The notes beneath the pieces are model-generated. The model was not told the DNA's origin, ran no database searches, and was given only the letters and a program-made list of their open reading frames with translations. Made by a program: the position numbers and the translations under genes. Below, in pieces: positions 1-9,977 of a stretch of 64,000 nt of DNA (within the stretch, counting starts at the first letter, position 1; every line of letters starts with the position of its first letter). This stretch comes from Candidatus Aminicenantota bacterium (lineage in GTDB: Bacteria; Acidobacteriota; Aminicenantia; Aminicenantales; Aminicenantaceae): positions 101,464-165,463 of the forward strand of contig WVZL01000007.1 in the NCBI GenBank assembly GCA_011772495.1. Reading direction: 5' to 3'.

Positions 1-336
1 GCCTGCATCGAGGCCTATCGTCCTGGAGTTACCGAGGAAGATGTTCAGAAGTATGTCGCAAAGGTCATGAAAGAGAAGGGAATAGACCCGAGGGGGTTGA
101 AAGGCGGATTCGGGCATTATGTGGGCATGGCTGTCCATGATGTCGGGCCTCGAGGGATCCCCTTAAAAGAAGGAATGGTTTTGGTCATCGAGCCTGGCCT
201 CTATTATCCGGAAAAGAATCTCGGGGTGAGGATCGAAGATACGGTTCTCATCACCAAGGATGGCTGTGAGGTCCTGAGCAGGGATGTTCCCAAAGAAATC
301 AATGAGATTGAAAAGCTAATGGCCAAGAGGAAATAA
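1..336 (+). CDS. Xaa-Pro aminopeptidase (M24B), C-terminal part
   Basis: The reading frame is open from base 1, so the start lies outside the window; about 111 residues are visible. They show the end of an M24 'pita-bread' metallopeptidase: GHYVGMAVHDVG supplies a metal-binding His, VIEPGLYY carries a ligand Glu, and VRIEDTVLIT carries the final Glu ligand. Family knowledge: such enzymes remove N-terminal residues that precede proline, using two metal ions. A second, complete M24B protein lies at 57160-58524 on the other strand. That one has CDIN where this has IEPG, so the two belong to different subgroups. Whether this copy has a signal peptide cannot be seen. Confidence 0.9.
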   Translation, partial: ACIEAYRPGVTEEDVQKYVAKVMKEKGIDPRGLKGGFGHYVGMAVHDVGPRGIPLKEGMVLVIEPGLYYPEKNLGVRIEDTVLITKDGCEVLSRDVPKEINEIEKLMAKRK

Positions 337-474
337 ACGGGCTAAATCTTTTTTTGAATTTTCATTTTTATTTCTCTTATTCCTTAGATTTAGTGCCAAC
401 CCCATTTGCCATTTGACTATTTCATCTTAAATTGCTATTTTTTTAAAATCGGAAAGAGAGGAACCCAGGCATTT

Positions 475-2961
475 ATGAAATGCTCCAAATGTCAGTTTGA
501 CAATCCTCCAGAATCCCTGTACTGCAACAAGTGCGGCACTCAGATCAAGCGCCCAGAGAAAGCCATGCCTCCCACAGAAACTCTCTATACTCCCCTAAAA
601 GAACTGACCAGAGGAACAACCTTCTCTAAAAGGTATGAGGTCATCGAGGAGCTGGGAAGAGGAGGGATGGCCAAGGTCTATAGAGTCATCGACAAGAAAA
701 TAGAGGAGGAAGTAGCTTTAAAACTCATGAACCCTGAGATCGCTTCGGATGAAGAGACGGTTCATCGGTTCCGTAACGAACTGAAATTCGCCCGCAAGAT
801 CGCCCACCGAAACGTCTGCAAAATGTATGACCTCAGTGAAGAGAAGGGGAACCTCTATATTACCATGGAGTATGTGCCGGGCGAAGACCTGAAAAGCTTG
901 ATCAGAAGGATAGGGCAGTATACAGTGGGCAAGGCTGTCTCGGTAGGAAGACAGGTTTGTGAAGGGCTGACTGAAGCCCATCGTCTGGGAGTCATGCACC
1001 GCGACCTAAAGCCTCAGAATATCATGATCGATAGAGAGGGGAATGCCCGGATCATGGATTTTGGGATAGCTCGCTCCCTTAAAGCCCAAGGGATTACAGA
1101 TAAAGGAGTGATCATCGGAACACCAGAGTACATGTCTCCAGAGCAAGTGGAAGGAAAGGATGTTGACCATCGTTCTGATATCTATGCCTTGGGTGTTATT
1201 CTCTACGAGATGGTGACCGGAAGAGTGCCCTTTGAAGGACATACCCCTTTGAGCGTGGCCTTGAAGCAGAGGACAGAAGTGCCTCTAAACCCGAGAGAGC
1301 GCAATCCCCAAGTGCCCCTAGATTTGAGCCGAGTGATCCTGAAATGCCTGGAGAAGGATAAAAATAACAGGTACCAGAAGGCAGAAGAGCTCCTTTCTGA
1401 ATTGAGAAGAATTGAGGAGGGGATTCCCTCCACAGAGAAAATTTTCCCCGCGCGAAAGCTTAAAACAGAGAAAATCAAAAGAGCAGTAGGAAGAAAGGCA
1501 GTTCTCTTTGGTGGGGCTGCTGTTCTCCTGGTTTTAATTTTTGTGGCGAGTTTCTATTTGTTTATTGGTAGACAGGGAATGATCGATTCGATAGCTGTGC
1601 TGCCGCTCAAGAATCTCTCAGGTGCCCTTGAGCAGGAATATTTTGTGGATGGGATGACAGAAGAATTGATTTCCAATCTCACCCAAATAGGGGGGCTGGA
1701 GCGGGTGATCTCGAGCACTTCGGTCCTGAAGTATAAGAACACCCAGAAATCCTTGCCAGAGATTGGTCGGGAGTTAAACGTGGATGCAGTGGTGGAGGGA
1801 TCAGTCTTGACCTCTGGAAATCGGGTGCGAATCACGGCCAAGTTAATAGAGGCCAGGACAGACAGGACCCTCTGGTCAAAGAGCTACGAGAGACCCATGA
1901 GCGATATCTTGACTTTGCAGAGCGAACTGGCTCGAGCCATCACCAAAGAGATAAAAGTCGTGGTCAAGCCAGAAGAACAGGCTTTACTGGCAAGCGCCCG
2001 ACAGGTTAATCCTGAAGCCTATCAGCTTACCTTGAAAGGCCGCTTCTACTGGAACAAGAGGACAGAAGAAGGGCTAAAAAGAGCCAGAGAATTTTTTGAG
2101 GAGGCGATCGAAAAAGACCCAGACTATGCTCTCGCCTATGCGGGGCTGGCCGATACTTACAACATGTTTGGGTCCTATCATATAATGCCTGCTCACGAAG
2201 CTTATCCAAAAGCTAAAGAAGCAGCTCTGAAGGCGCTGGAGATAGATGAAAACCTGGCTGAGGCGTACACTTCCTTGGCCTTTGAGAAGTATCACTACGA
2301 GTGGGACTGGTTCGGGGCCGAATCAGATTTTAATTGGGCTTTTGGACTGAATCCCAGCTATGCGTCGGCTCACTCTTGGTATGCTGCTTTTTTAACCTCT
2401 ATGGGACGATTCGAAGAAGCCCTAACAGCAATCCGTCGCTCTCAGGAGCTTGATCCACTCTCCCTCCCTATTGGAACCACTATTGGAGCATCTCATTATT
2501 ACGCTGGTCAGTATGATCAAGCCATAGAGCAATGCCAGAAAGCACTAGAAATAGACCCTAACTTCCCCTGGGCCTACACCATTTTGGCGAATGCCAATGT
2601 TCAAAAATCATTATTCAAAGAAGCCATCGCTGAATTACAAAGGGCAGTTGAGCTTTCTGGAGGGAGTTTCGAGTACTTGGCAATACTTGCCCATGCTCAT
2701 GCAGTGGCAGGGGAAAGAAATAAGGCTCTGAGAATACTCAATGAATTGAGGGAGCAATCAAAACAAAAATATGTGCCCTCCTATGAAACAGCCTTGATTT
2801 ATGTTGGTTTAGGTGAAGAAGATCAGGCCTTCGAATTTCTGGAAAAGGCTGTCAGGGAACGGTCAGATTCGCTTCGGAATATTAAAGTGGACCCGAGGCT
2901 GGAAAGCCTGCACGATGATCCACGGTTCTCAGCCGTACTGAAGAAAATGGGCCTGGAATAA
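475..2961 (+). CDS. Membrane Ser/Thr protein kinase with zinc ribbon, TolB-like domain and TPRs
   Basis: I place the start at ATG 475 because the protein then begins with the zinc ribbon MKCSKC...CNKC (residues 1-20), as in the paralogue downstream; a TTG at 406 is in frame but adds an unrelated tail. The kinase domain spans about 54-315: glycine loop GRGGM at 61, ATP-binding Lys83, catalytic HRDLKPQN at 175, DFG at 195, and GTPEYMSPEQ as activation segment. One transmembrane helix follows (about 341-364). Then comes a TolB/FlgO-like domain (SIAVLPLKN to about 500) and TPR repeats to the C-terminus. Predicted: Hanks-type kinase with a cytoplasmic catalytic domain and a periplasmic TPR region. 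The partner signal and substrates are unknown. Confidence 0.93.
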   Translation: MKCSKCQFDNPPESLYCNKCGTQIKRPEKAMPPTETLYTPLKELTRGTTFSKRYEVIEELGRGGMAKVYRVIDKKIEEEVALKLMNPEIASDEETVHRFRNELKFARKIAHRNVCKMYDLSEEKGNLYITMEYVPGEDLKSLIRRIGQYTVGKAVSVGRQVCEGLTEAHRLGVMHRDLKPQNIMIDREGNARIMDFGIARSLKAQGITDKGVIIGTPEYMSPEQVEGKDVDHRSDIYALGVILYEMVTGRVPFEGHTPLSVALKQRTEVPLNPRERNPQVPLDLSRVILKCLEKDKNNRYQKAEELLSELRRIEEGIPSTEKIFPARKLKTEKIKRAVGRKAVLFGGAAVLLVLIFVASFYLFIGRQGMIDSIAVLPLKNLSGALEQEYFVDGMTEELISNLTQIGGLERVISSTSVLKYKNTQKSLPEIGRELNVDAVVEGSVLTSGNRVRITAKLIEARTDRTLWSKSYERPMSDILTLQSELARAITKEIKVVVKPEEQALLASARQVNPEAYQLTLKGRFYWNKRTEEGLKRAREFFEEAIEKDPDYALAYAGLADTYNMFGSYHIMPAHEAYPKAKEAALKALEIDENLAEAYTSLAFEKYHYEWDWFGAESDFNWAFGLNPSYASAHSWYAAFLTSMGRFEEALTAIRRSQELDPLSLPIGTTIGASHYYAGQYDQAIEQCQKALEIDPNFPWAYTILANANVQKSLFKEAIAELQRAVELSGGSFEYLAILAHAHAVAGERNKALRILNELREQSKQKYVPSYETALIYVGLGEEDQAFEFLEKAVRERSDSLRNIKVDPRLESLHDDPRFSAVLKKMGLE

Positions 2962-2967
2962 GGAATA

Positions 2968-3260
2968 GGGGTCAGACCACGCTAAGTGTTTGTTTTTAAA
3001 TGAATAATGCCTTATTTTGCCTAAAAATTTTGGCTTAAACATGCATTTTGGGGGGCAAAAAGGCTTTTTTAAGACATACCTTCTTTATATCCTTGAAGAA
3101 TGAACCAAAGAAAAGGAGAGTTAAGATAAAGCTGTTTTACAAGCGATGCATTAGCTTAGAGCGTTGTTTTTGGCTATGAAAAGGCCACTTTAAGGCCAAA
3201 AAACAAGCTGAATTTTAGTATATTCTCAATATAATCAGTTGTTTGCTATGGTCTGACCCC
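2968..3260. repeat. MITE-like repeat, copy 1 (293 bp)
   Basis: This fills the gap between the two kinase genes. It begins with ggggtcagacc (2968-2978) and ends with its exact inverted copy ggtctgacccc (3250-3260). The interior is AT-rich and contains no credible gene. Related elements lie at 21563, 30532, 45112 and 50450. The right end stops 18 bp before the ATG of the second kinase, so it may supply part of that gene's promoter or leader. No transposase is encoded, so it would need to be mobilised in trans. Confidence 0.75.
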
Positions 3261-3278
3261 AATGATATAATTGAGCTA

Positions 3279-6200
3279 ATGAAGTGTCCGGAATGTCATT
3301 TTGAGAATCCTGACGATACCGTTTATTGCGGAAAGTGCGGGAAGAAATTCCAACCGCCCGAAGACATTTCGATTTCTCGTACCAAAACTCTCAAAACACC
3401 CATCAAAGAATTAACCAGGGGGACCACTTTTGCCAAAAGGTACGAATTCATCGAAGAGCTGGGAAAAGGAGGCATGGGCAGGGTCTACAAAGTCTACGAC
3501 AGGAGAATAAAAGAAGAAGTGGCCCTAAAACTCTTGAAGCCTGAAATCGCCGATGATGAAGATACGATCGAACGCTTCAGCAATGAACTGAAGTTTGCCC
3601 GCAAGATCGTCCATAAGAATGTGGGCCGCATGTATGACTTGAATGAAGAAGAAGGCGCCTTTTTCATCACCATGGAATATGTTCCGGGGGAGGACTTAAA
3701 AAGCTCTCTCAGAAGGATGGGGCCTTTAAGCGCAGGAAAGGCCATCTTTATAACCAAGCAGATTTGCGAGGGCCTGGCTGAAGCTCACAAACTCGGGGTG
3801 GTACATCGGGACTTAAAGCCTCAGAATATCATGATTGATAAAGAAGGGAATGCCCGGGTCATGGATTTTGGGATTGCCCGTTCTCTCAGGACGAAACGCT
3901 TTACGGATTCTGGGGTGATGATCGGCACGCCTGAGTATATGTCTCCTGAGCAGGTGGAGGGGAAGAAAGTCGACCAGCGCTCGGATATTTATTCTCTGGG
4001 AGTGATTCTTTACGAGATGATGACCGGCCGGGTGCCTTTTGAGGGAGACACGGCTTTTAGTGTGGCCTTGAAGCACAAGACCAAGACACCCAAGAACCCC
4101 AGAGAAATCAATGCCCAGGTTCCCGAGGACCTCAGCCGCCTGATCATGAAATGTATGGAGAAAGATAAAGAGAAAAGATATCAGAGTGCTGGTGAAGTGT
4201 GTTCAGACCTGGAAAGCGTGGAGCAGGGTATTCCTGATACTGAAAAGATCGTTCCCAAGAGGAGGCCTCTGACAACCAAAGAAATTACAGTCACCTTGAG
4301 CCTGAGGAGACTCCTCTTCCCAGGATTGATCGTTGTCGCGCTGGCTATTATAGCCGTGGTCATCTGGCAGTTGCTTCCCCGAAGGAAAGCTGCTCCGATC
4401 CCGTCTTACGAACATTCGGTGGCTGTGATCAGCTTTGAAAACCAGACCGGAGAAGAGGCTTATGATTATCTAAGGAAAGCCATTCCCAATCTCTTGATCA
4501 CCCGCCTTGAGCAATCAGGCTACTTGAGTGTGACCACCTGGGAGAGAATGTATGACCTGCTCAAACAGATGGGGAATGCAGAGGTGGAAATCATCGACCG
4601 GGATTTGGGCTTTGAGCTGTGCCGAACGGAAGGAGTAGAAGCTATTGTTTTAGGGAGTTTTGTTAAAGCTGGCGATATGTTTGCCACGGATGTGAAAGTT
4701 TTGGATGTCGAATCCAAGAGCCTTCTCAAGAGTGCCAGCTCAAAAGGCATGGGAATCCAGAGCATTCTCGAAAGCCAGATTGATGAACTGAGTGAGGAAA
4801 TCTCGCGGGGAGTCGGGCTCTCCGAGCGCAAAATAAATGCCATCCAACTCAGAATTGCTGAGGCCACTACCACTTCCATGGATGCCTACAATTTTTTCTT
4901 GAGAGGAAGGGAGGATAAGGAAAAATACTACTTTGATGATGCCCGACGATTTCTCGAGAAGGCAGTCGAGACCGATCCAGCCTTTGCTCTCGCTTATAGA
5001 TACCTTGCTGATGTTTACGATATGTTGGGGAATACGAAAGCGAGAGATGAAGCCATCAAGAAAGCGAAAGAGCTGTCTATGAGAGCCACAGCTAAGGGAA
5101 GGCTTTTTATAGAAGCAGCTTATGCTACTCATGTCGAGAGAGATTCAGAGAAGAGATTTCGGATACTTAAGGAGTTGGTGAAAAATTTTCCCAAAGAGAA
5201 ACGGGCTCACTATGATTTGGGCATAGAATACAAAGGCCGAGGATTGTTCCATGAAGCCGCCGGAGAATTCAATCAAGCCTTGGAACTTGATCCCAGCTAT
5301 GGATACGCAATTAACGAACTTGCTTACACCTATTCTTACATGGGAAATTTTGAGAAGGCCATCGAATATTTCGAAAAATATTCCTCTGTATCTCCTGGAG
5401 ATGCGAATCCCTTGGATTCAATGGCTGAAATGTATCTGAGAATGGGAAAGCTTGACGAGGCCTTAGTAAAATACAGGGAAACGTTAGAAGTTAAACCTGA
5501 TTTTGGTTCCGATTGGGAGGTTGCTTACATCTACGCCTTGAGGGAGGATTATTCTGAGTCCCAGAAATGGATCGCTCAGTTTCTGGCTAAAGCTCCCTCG
5601 GCAGGAGCGAAAGCCGAAGGCTATGTGTGGAAAGGATTGTATCATTACTGGCTTGGAAGCTTTGATCAGGCTATGATTGAACTTCGCCGAGCAGAAGAAA
5701 TTGCAGAGTCGGTGGGAAATGACTTGTGGAAGGCGTGGGCAGACTATGTGAGAGGATGGATTCATTATGACCGGGGAGAATATGAGCCATCCCGGGAGTG
5801 CTTTAAAAGCTGGTTTGACATTATGATAAAGAACTTTCCCTCATCCGTGCCTTTTTTTAAAGCCTTGTACAACGTTTATCTTGGGTATGTGGATTTAGGA
5901 CAAAGACAGATTGATTCCACAAAGTCCAGGTTGGCCGAGATGAAAACTCTGATTAATGATCTGAACCCGCCCTCTAAGGGACGGATAACATTCCGCTTCG
6001 ATCTATTAAACGCTGAAGTGTTACTGGCAGAAGGCTCCTTTGATCAAGCCATTTCTGTTTTGGAGAAAGCGTTGCCTCTAGGAATGATACGTTCCATGTT
6101 CACCTGGTATGTCATTAGCTATAATGCACCTTTTCTCAAGGATGCGTATGCTCGAGCCTATAAGCAGAAGGGAGATATTGATAAAGCCATTTCTGAATAC

Positions 6201-6416
6201 GAAAAGCTGATTATCTTTGATCCGACTAGCCTGGAGCGATTTCTCATTCATCCCAAATACCACTACAGGCTGGCCGAGTTGTACGAGGAGAAAGGATTAG
6301 CGGAGAAAGCAAGCTTGCAGTATCAGAAATTTCTCGAACTCTGGAAGAACGCTGATCCCGATCTGCCTGAAGTTCGAGGAGCCAAGAAGCGCTTGGATGC
6401 TCTTCGAAGTGAATAG
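3279..6416 (+). CDS. Membrane Ser/Thr protein kinase with zinc ribbon and long TPR tail
   Basis: This is a paralogue of the preceding kinase. I choose ATG 3279, which gives the zinc ribbon MKCPEC...CGKC at residues 1-20; the upstream in-frame ATG at 3243 lies inside the end of the repeat element. The kinase domain (about 55-316) has GKGGM, Lys84, HRDLKPQN, DFGIA and GTPEYMSPEQ. A transmembrane helix lies near 342-364. It is followed by a TolB-like region (SVAVISFEN) and a TPR array of more than 500 residues, longer than in the first kinase. The kinase domains are close to identical in key segments while the sensor halves differ, suggesting duplication followed by divergence of the input domain. 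Length is 1045 residues. Confidence 0.93.
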   Translation: MKCPECHFENPDDTVYCGKCGKKFQPPEDISISRTKTLKTPIKELTRGTTFAKRYEFIEELGKGGMGRVYKVYDRRIKEEVALKLLKPEIADDEDTIERFSNELKFARKIVHKNVGRMYDLNEEEGAFFITMEYVPGEDLKSSLRRMGPLSAGKAIFITKQICEGLAEAHKLGVVHRDLKPQNIMIDKEGNARVMDFGIARSLRTKRFTDSGVMIGTPEYMSPEQVEGKKVDQRSDIYSLGVILYEMMTGRVPFEGDTAFSVALKHKTKTPKNPREINAQVPEDLSRLIMKCMEKDKEKRYQSAGEVCSDLESVEQGIPDTEKIVPKRRPLTTKEITVTLSLRRLLFPGLIVVALAIIAVVIWQLLPRRKAAPIPSYEHSVAVISFENQTGEEAYDYLRKAIPNLLITRLEQSGYLSVTTWERMYDLLKQMGNAEVEIIDRDLGFELCRTEGVEAIVLGSFVKAGDMFATDVKVLDVESKSLLKSASSKGMGIQSILESQIDELSEEISRGVGLSERKINAIQLRIAEATTTSMDAYNFFLRGREDKEKYYFDDARRFLEKAVETDPAFALAYRYLADVYDMLGNTKARDEAIKKAKELSMRATAKGRLFIEAAYATHVERDSEKRFRILKELVKNFPKEKRAHYDLGIEYKGRGLFHEAAGEFNQALELDPSYGYAINELAYTYSYMGNFEKAIEYFEKYSSVSPGDANPLDSMAEMYLRMGKLDEALVKYRETLEVKPDFGSDWEVAYIYALREDYSESQKWIAQFLAKAPSAGAKAEGYVWKGLYHYWLGSFDQAMIELRRAEEIAESVGNDLWKAWADYVRGWIHYDRGEYEPSRECFKSWFDIMIKNFPSSVPFFKALYNVYLGYVDLGQRQIDSTKSRLAEMKTLINDLNPPSKGRITFRFDLLNAEVLLAEGSFDQAISVLEKALPLGMIRSMFTWYVISYNAPFLKDAYARAYKQKGDIDKAISEYEKLIIFDPTSLERFLIHPKYHYRLAELYEEKGLAEKASLQYQKFLELWKNADPDLPEVRGAKKRLDALRSE

Positions 6417-6511
6417 TTCTTCCATCGATCTCTTGATTCTATAGTCCTGTTGATTCTAGTTAGCAAATTTCCGGTTTTTGTGGGAAACTAAAGCTTCAGA
6501 GAAAGATAGAA

Positions 6512-8596
6512 TTGAGAAGAAAGCTATTATTATTTACTCTAGTCATTTCTTTGATTTTTCCTGTTTTCCTTCAGTCAAAGAAAAAGCCTAGGCTCCCTCT
6601 GAAATATAAAAAGTGGATAAAAGAGGAGGCTGTTTATATCATTTCTCCTAAAGAAAGGAAGGTTTTTTACGAACTGGAAACAGACAGAGAAAGGGAGCTA
6701 TTCATAGAAGAATTCTGGCGGCATAGAGATCCTACTCCCGGCACTCCAAGGAATGAATTCAGAGAAGAGCATTACCGAAGAATAGAATACGCGAATAAGA
6801 AGCTCGGAAGGGGAACGGCGACTCGAGGTTGGGCCACGGACCAGGGAAGAATTTATATTACTTTAGGCGAGCCCATGCAAGTAGTGAAGATTAACACTGT
6901 GGACATCAATCCCGTGGAGATCTGGTATTATCAGGGAAATCCCCGTTTGGGTCAGCCATCTATTTTCCGGCTCTTATTCTTCAAACGACAGGGTGTTGGC
7001 GCTTATGAACTTTACAACCCCATATCAGACGGGCCAAGAGTTTTAGTCCCAGCAAGTGATCTAAGAATGCCCGGAAATCCACAAGCCATGTATCAGGCTA
7101 GAATAGACTGGCGCGATCTTGTTGCCTACGAGATCCTGAAGAGACAGGTTTCTATAGAATTAGCCGAAGCTGCCTGGTCTTCATTCCCGGGAAGAGATAG
7201 CCCGGATCATAGACTTCCTTCGGTGATGTTGATAGATGAACTCAAAAGTCATCCTTACAAGAAGGTCAAAGATGATTATGCCTATGAGTTTTTAGAGCAC
7301 AAGGCAGTTGTAGAAGTCAGCTATTCGGTTTATCACATGGATAACCAATCGCAGGTTAAAGTGATTCAGGCCCCATCAGGTCACTTCTTCGTGAACTATT
7401 CGATTGAACCTGAAAAACTCTCTGTTGATCTCTTCCAGGGAAAATATCTTGCCAATATCAAAACTTCCGTGAGAGTGACTGACTTAGAGGAAAAAACAAT
7501 CTTTCAACAGTCAAAGAATTTTCCCATCGAGCTTGACAAGAAACAATTAAAGAAGATCGGGCAAAGACCGTTTCACCTTTGTGATTCCATCCCTATGATT
7601 CCTGGAACTTACAAATTCAATCTCTTGTTCGAAAACACCGTGACCAAAGAATTCACCTCTTTCGAGAAGGATATTTCAGTGCCCGAGCCAGAATTCTTTA
7701 GGATGAGTTCTCTCATTCTGGCCGCCAAAGTGAACCAAGATTCACCTTACAGCGAATTCAATAAAGCCTTTCAGGTAGGAAAGCTCCAACTCTATCCATC
7801 GCCCACGAATGACTTTTTTAACGAAGAGAAGTTGTTCCTTTTTTTTCAGGTGTATGGGCTGAGTCCGGAATTAGAAAGAGGCGGGCAAATACAGTTCATT
7901 TTTTACAAAGACGAACAGAAATTTCAGGCATTAACCAGACAGATAAAAGAATACAGACAACGACGAGATTTCCTTCAAGATTTTCCTTTGGATGAATTCC
8001 CTCCGGGAAAGTATCGGGTCAAAGTCTCTCTTCTTGACGAAGAGGGAAGAGAACTTCTCTTCGAGAAGGAAGACTTTAGCCTGTCTTCGAAGGCGTTACC
8101 CGAATCTTGGATAGTGAGCCAAACCAATCCCTCTTTCAAGGAGCCTGTTTATTTTTTCCTCTACGGCAATCAATATCTTAACAAAGGAGAAATCAAGAAA
8201 GCTCGTCATGAATTAGAAAAAGCCTATGAGCGGGAACCCGAGGCCATGGATTTTGCCCTGAGCTATGCGAGAGTGTTGTTGCTTTTGAAAGAATTTCAAA
8301 GAGCACAACAAATCCTTTTGCCTTTTTTTGAGAAAGGGAGGCAGGAATTCCAACTTTATTACTATCTTGGCCTGTCTTCTCAAGCTGAGGACAACTTGGA
8401 GGCAGCCATTTCTTTTTATCAGAAAGCTCTTTCTCACCAAGGCAATGTCAAAGAGGTTTTGAATTCGATCGGAGAGTGTTTTTATCAATTGGGCGATAAC
8501 GAACAAGCCTTAAGAGCCTGGCAGAAATCAATGGAGATAGATCCCAATCAGAAAAAAGTCAAGCAGATGGTCGAAAAGCTTCAGGAAAAGAATTAA
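6512..8596 (+). CDS. GWxTD domain protein with C-terminal TPRs
   Basis: The start is TTG 6512, followed directly by a signal peptide (about residues 1-22). The family motif GWATD at 106-110 is followed by GRIYITLGEP, which identifies the GWxTD domain found mostly in Acidobacteriota and relatives. The middle section looks beta-rich. The last 140 residues form TPR-like helices (YLNKGEIKKARHELEKAYE and later repeats). The function of the family is not established; location is predicted periplasmic or surface-attached. It lies 95 bp after the second kinase on the same strand and may be co-transcribed with it. No clear Shine-Dalgarno sequence precedes the TTG. Confidence 0.88.
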   Translation: MRRKLLLFTLVISLIFPVFLQSKKKPRLPLKYKKWIKEEAVYIISPKERKVFYELETDRERELFIEEFWRHRDPTPGTPRNEFREEHYRRIEYANKKLGRGTATRGWATDQGRIYITLGEPMQVVKINTVDINPVEIWYYQGNPRLGQPSIFRLLFFKRQGVGAYELYNPISDGPRVLVPASDLRMPGNPQAMYQARIDWRDLVAYEILKRQVSIELAEAAWSSFPGRDSPDHRLPSVMLIDELKSHPYKKVKDDYAYEFLEHKAVVEVSYSVYHMDNQSQVKVIQAPSGHFFVNYSIEPEKLSVDLFQGKYLANIKTSVRVTDLEEKTIFQQSKNFPIELDKKQLKKIGQRPFHLCDSIPMIPGTYKFNLLFENTVTKEFTSFEKDISVPEPEFFRMSSLILAAKVNQDSPYSEFNKAFQVGKLQLYPSPTNDFFNEEKLFLFFQVYGLSPELERGGQIQFIFYKDEQKFQALTRQIKEYRQRRDFLQDFPLDEFPPGKYRVKVSLLDEEGRELLFEKEDFSLSSKALPESWIVSQTNPSFKEPVYFFLYGNQYLNKGEIKKARHELEKAYEREPEAMDFALSYARVLLLLKEFQRAQQILLPFFEKGRQEFQLYYYLGLSSQAEDNLEAAISFYQKALSHQGNVKEVLNSIGECFYQLGDNEQALRAWQKSMEIDPNQKKVKQMVEKLQEKN

Positions 8597-8660
8597 ACAT
8601 GTGTTGTTTTTACATTTGAACTTCATTGCTCGTCATGACTTAGTATTCGAGGTGCATGTA

Positions 8661-8762
8661 TTAGGGTCAAGCCTTGACAGTTAAAATTGGGGTGATTCTG
8701 TTTTACTCCCTCCCTTTCACTCATCTCTTCTATCCCGTAAGAAAATAGAACCATCCCCAGTT
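8661..8762. repeat. Short palindromic repeats in a 341-bp intergenic gap
   Basis: The gap 8597-8937 holds no gene that I can support. It starts with a variant of the short repeat (agggtcaagccttgaca, near 8663). Then two imperfect inverted arms follow: aattggggtgattctgtttt near 8685 and a reverse-complement match, agaaccatccccagtt, ending at 8762. Such arms resemble REP sequences linked to IS200-like (RAYT) transposases, but no such transposase is in the window. The rest of the gap, 8763-8920, is AT-rich and shows only a Shine-Dalgarno site before the next gene. Confidence 0.5.
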
Positions 8763-8937
8763 AAATCCCCCATTTTATGTTTACATTTTTTTGTCTTGGT
8801 ACTGATTCATTTTTTTCTTGTCATAACTACCCAAATATTATAAAAACCAAAAAAAGTGGTATTTTTTGTTGTTCATTTTCCTTTAGCTTTGAACCCAGGC
8901 TGTCAGGTTTGCGTATTTATGAATAAAGGAGGAAATC

Positions 8938-9360
8938 ATGACGAATGAAAAACCTTCTCCTCGAGCAGCTATCGAGCCTTCTCAACAGGTCTCCGGTCCG
9001 GCCATAGGCCTACTGGTCACCGGGATCATCGGTGCCATTTTTTCGGTGGTAGCCTTGATATCAATAAGCATCGGCACAGGAATAGGCACGCTCGTGGATT
9101 ATGATTTCGCAGAGGAGTATGTGAATTTATACGAAGGGGCAGCAGGCATGGGTAGCGCTTTTGTAGGGATTTTAGTAGCAGCTTTTATCATTTACGCGGC
9201 TTTGAAGATGAAAGACCTGACTCAGTACGGAATTGCCATGGCAGCCAGTATTCTGGCCATGATTCCCTGCATCAGCCCTTGCTGTCTTATAGGTTTACCC
9301 ATCGGCATTTGGTGCTTGGTTGTTCTGACAAAACCTGAAGTGAAGGCAGCTTTCCATTGA
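8938..9360 (+). CDS. Small membrane protein (DUF4190-like)
   Basis: The start ATG is preceded by a strong aaggagg site. The 140-residue protein has a polar N-terminus, a hydrophobic helix at about 21-48, a short acidic loop (DYDFAEEYVNLYEG), and two further helices ending in GIWCLVVLTKPEVKAAF. That ending is typical of small membrane proteins often found with zinc-ribbon or DUF4190-type proteins. Its function is unknown. The next gene starts inside its stop codon, so the two are translationally coupled. Confidence 0.7.
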   Translation: MTNEKPSPRAAIEPSQQVSGPAIGLLVTGIIGAIFSVVALISISIGTGIGTLVDYDFAEEYVNLYEGAAGMGSAFVGILVAAFIIYAALKMKDLTQYGIAMAASILAMIPCISPCCLIGLPIGIWCLVVLTKPEVKAAFH

Positions 9361-9845
9361 AATATTTCCCTGAAGCTTCCCTGAACCGGCCAAAAGTGTC
9401 GGGTTTAGCAGCTTCGTCTGTTCCCAGCGTGAAACCTCACCTGGTTATCTTTATTGCTTGCTTCTGTATCCTTGGCGGAGCCCTCATCATTACGCCAGCA
9501 GATTCTACAACCGATCATCTAGAGTTTGGAGGTATCTCTTTACCTCAGACTTGTATATTCAGGAATCTCACCGGCCTTCCCTGTCCAGGATGTGGTCTTT
9601 CCAGATCAGTCGTTGCCGCCGCGCACGGAGATATAAGTATGAGCCTGATACATCACCGGCTGGGATTGCTGACCCTATTTTATGTTGTTCTTCAATTCAT
9701 GTATTGTCTGGGTTTGATCATGGTTCCCAAGTGGTGGAATCGAGCCTTTCCCTCTGGGAAATTTCTCAATCGGGGAATAGTCGTTTTGGGGGCTCTTTTT
9801 ATGTTGAATTGGATTCTGACTCTTGTCCTTATGAGGTTGCCATAG
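9357..9845 (+). CDS. DUF2752 family membrane protein
   Basis: The motif GLPCPGCGLSRS (CPGCG at residues 76-80) is the signature of DUF2752. Three hydrophobic segments lie at about 28-48, 95-115 and 135-155. The start is TTG 9357, which overlaps the TGA of the previous gene by four bases. Family members are small membrane proteins with a conserved Cys pair and no settled function. The coupling to the preceding membrane protein suggests that the two work together; this is inference. Confidence 0.85.
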   Translation: MKYFPEASLNRPKVSGLAASSVPSVKPHLVIFIACFCILGGALIITPADSTTDHLEFGGISLPQTCIFRNLTGLPCPGCGLSRSVVAAAHGDISMSLIHHRLGLLTLFYVVLQFMYCLGLIMVPKWWNRAFPSGKFLNRGIVVLGALFMLNWILTLVLMRLP

Positions 9846-9864
9846 ATTCTGGAAACCTTCCGGG

Positions 9865-9886
9865 ATGGGGTCGGGCCTTGACATTT
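9865..9886. repeat. Short repeat GGGGTCRGGCCTTGACATT, copy
   Basis: The sequence atggggtcgggccttgacat starts at 9865, just downstream of the DUF2752 gene. It matches the copies at 11564 and 11639 except for single-base changes. It is a single arm here, with no inverted partner. Confidence 0.6.
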
Positions 9887-9977
9887 AAGGTTTTAACCCG
9901 AGTTCCTTTATCCTTAATAAAATAAGCTTGTTCTAGAACTATCCCTTAAAAGTAGGGTTAATATATCTTAAATTTTA

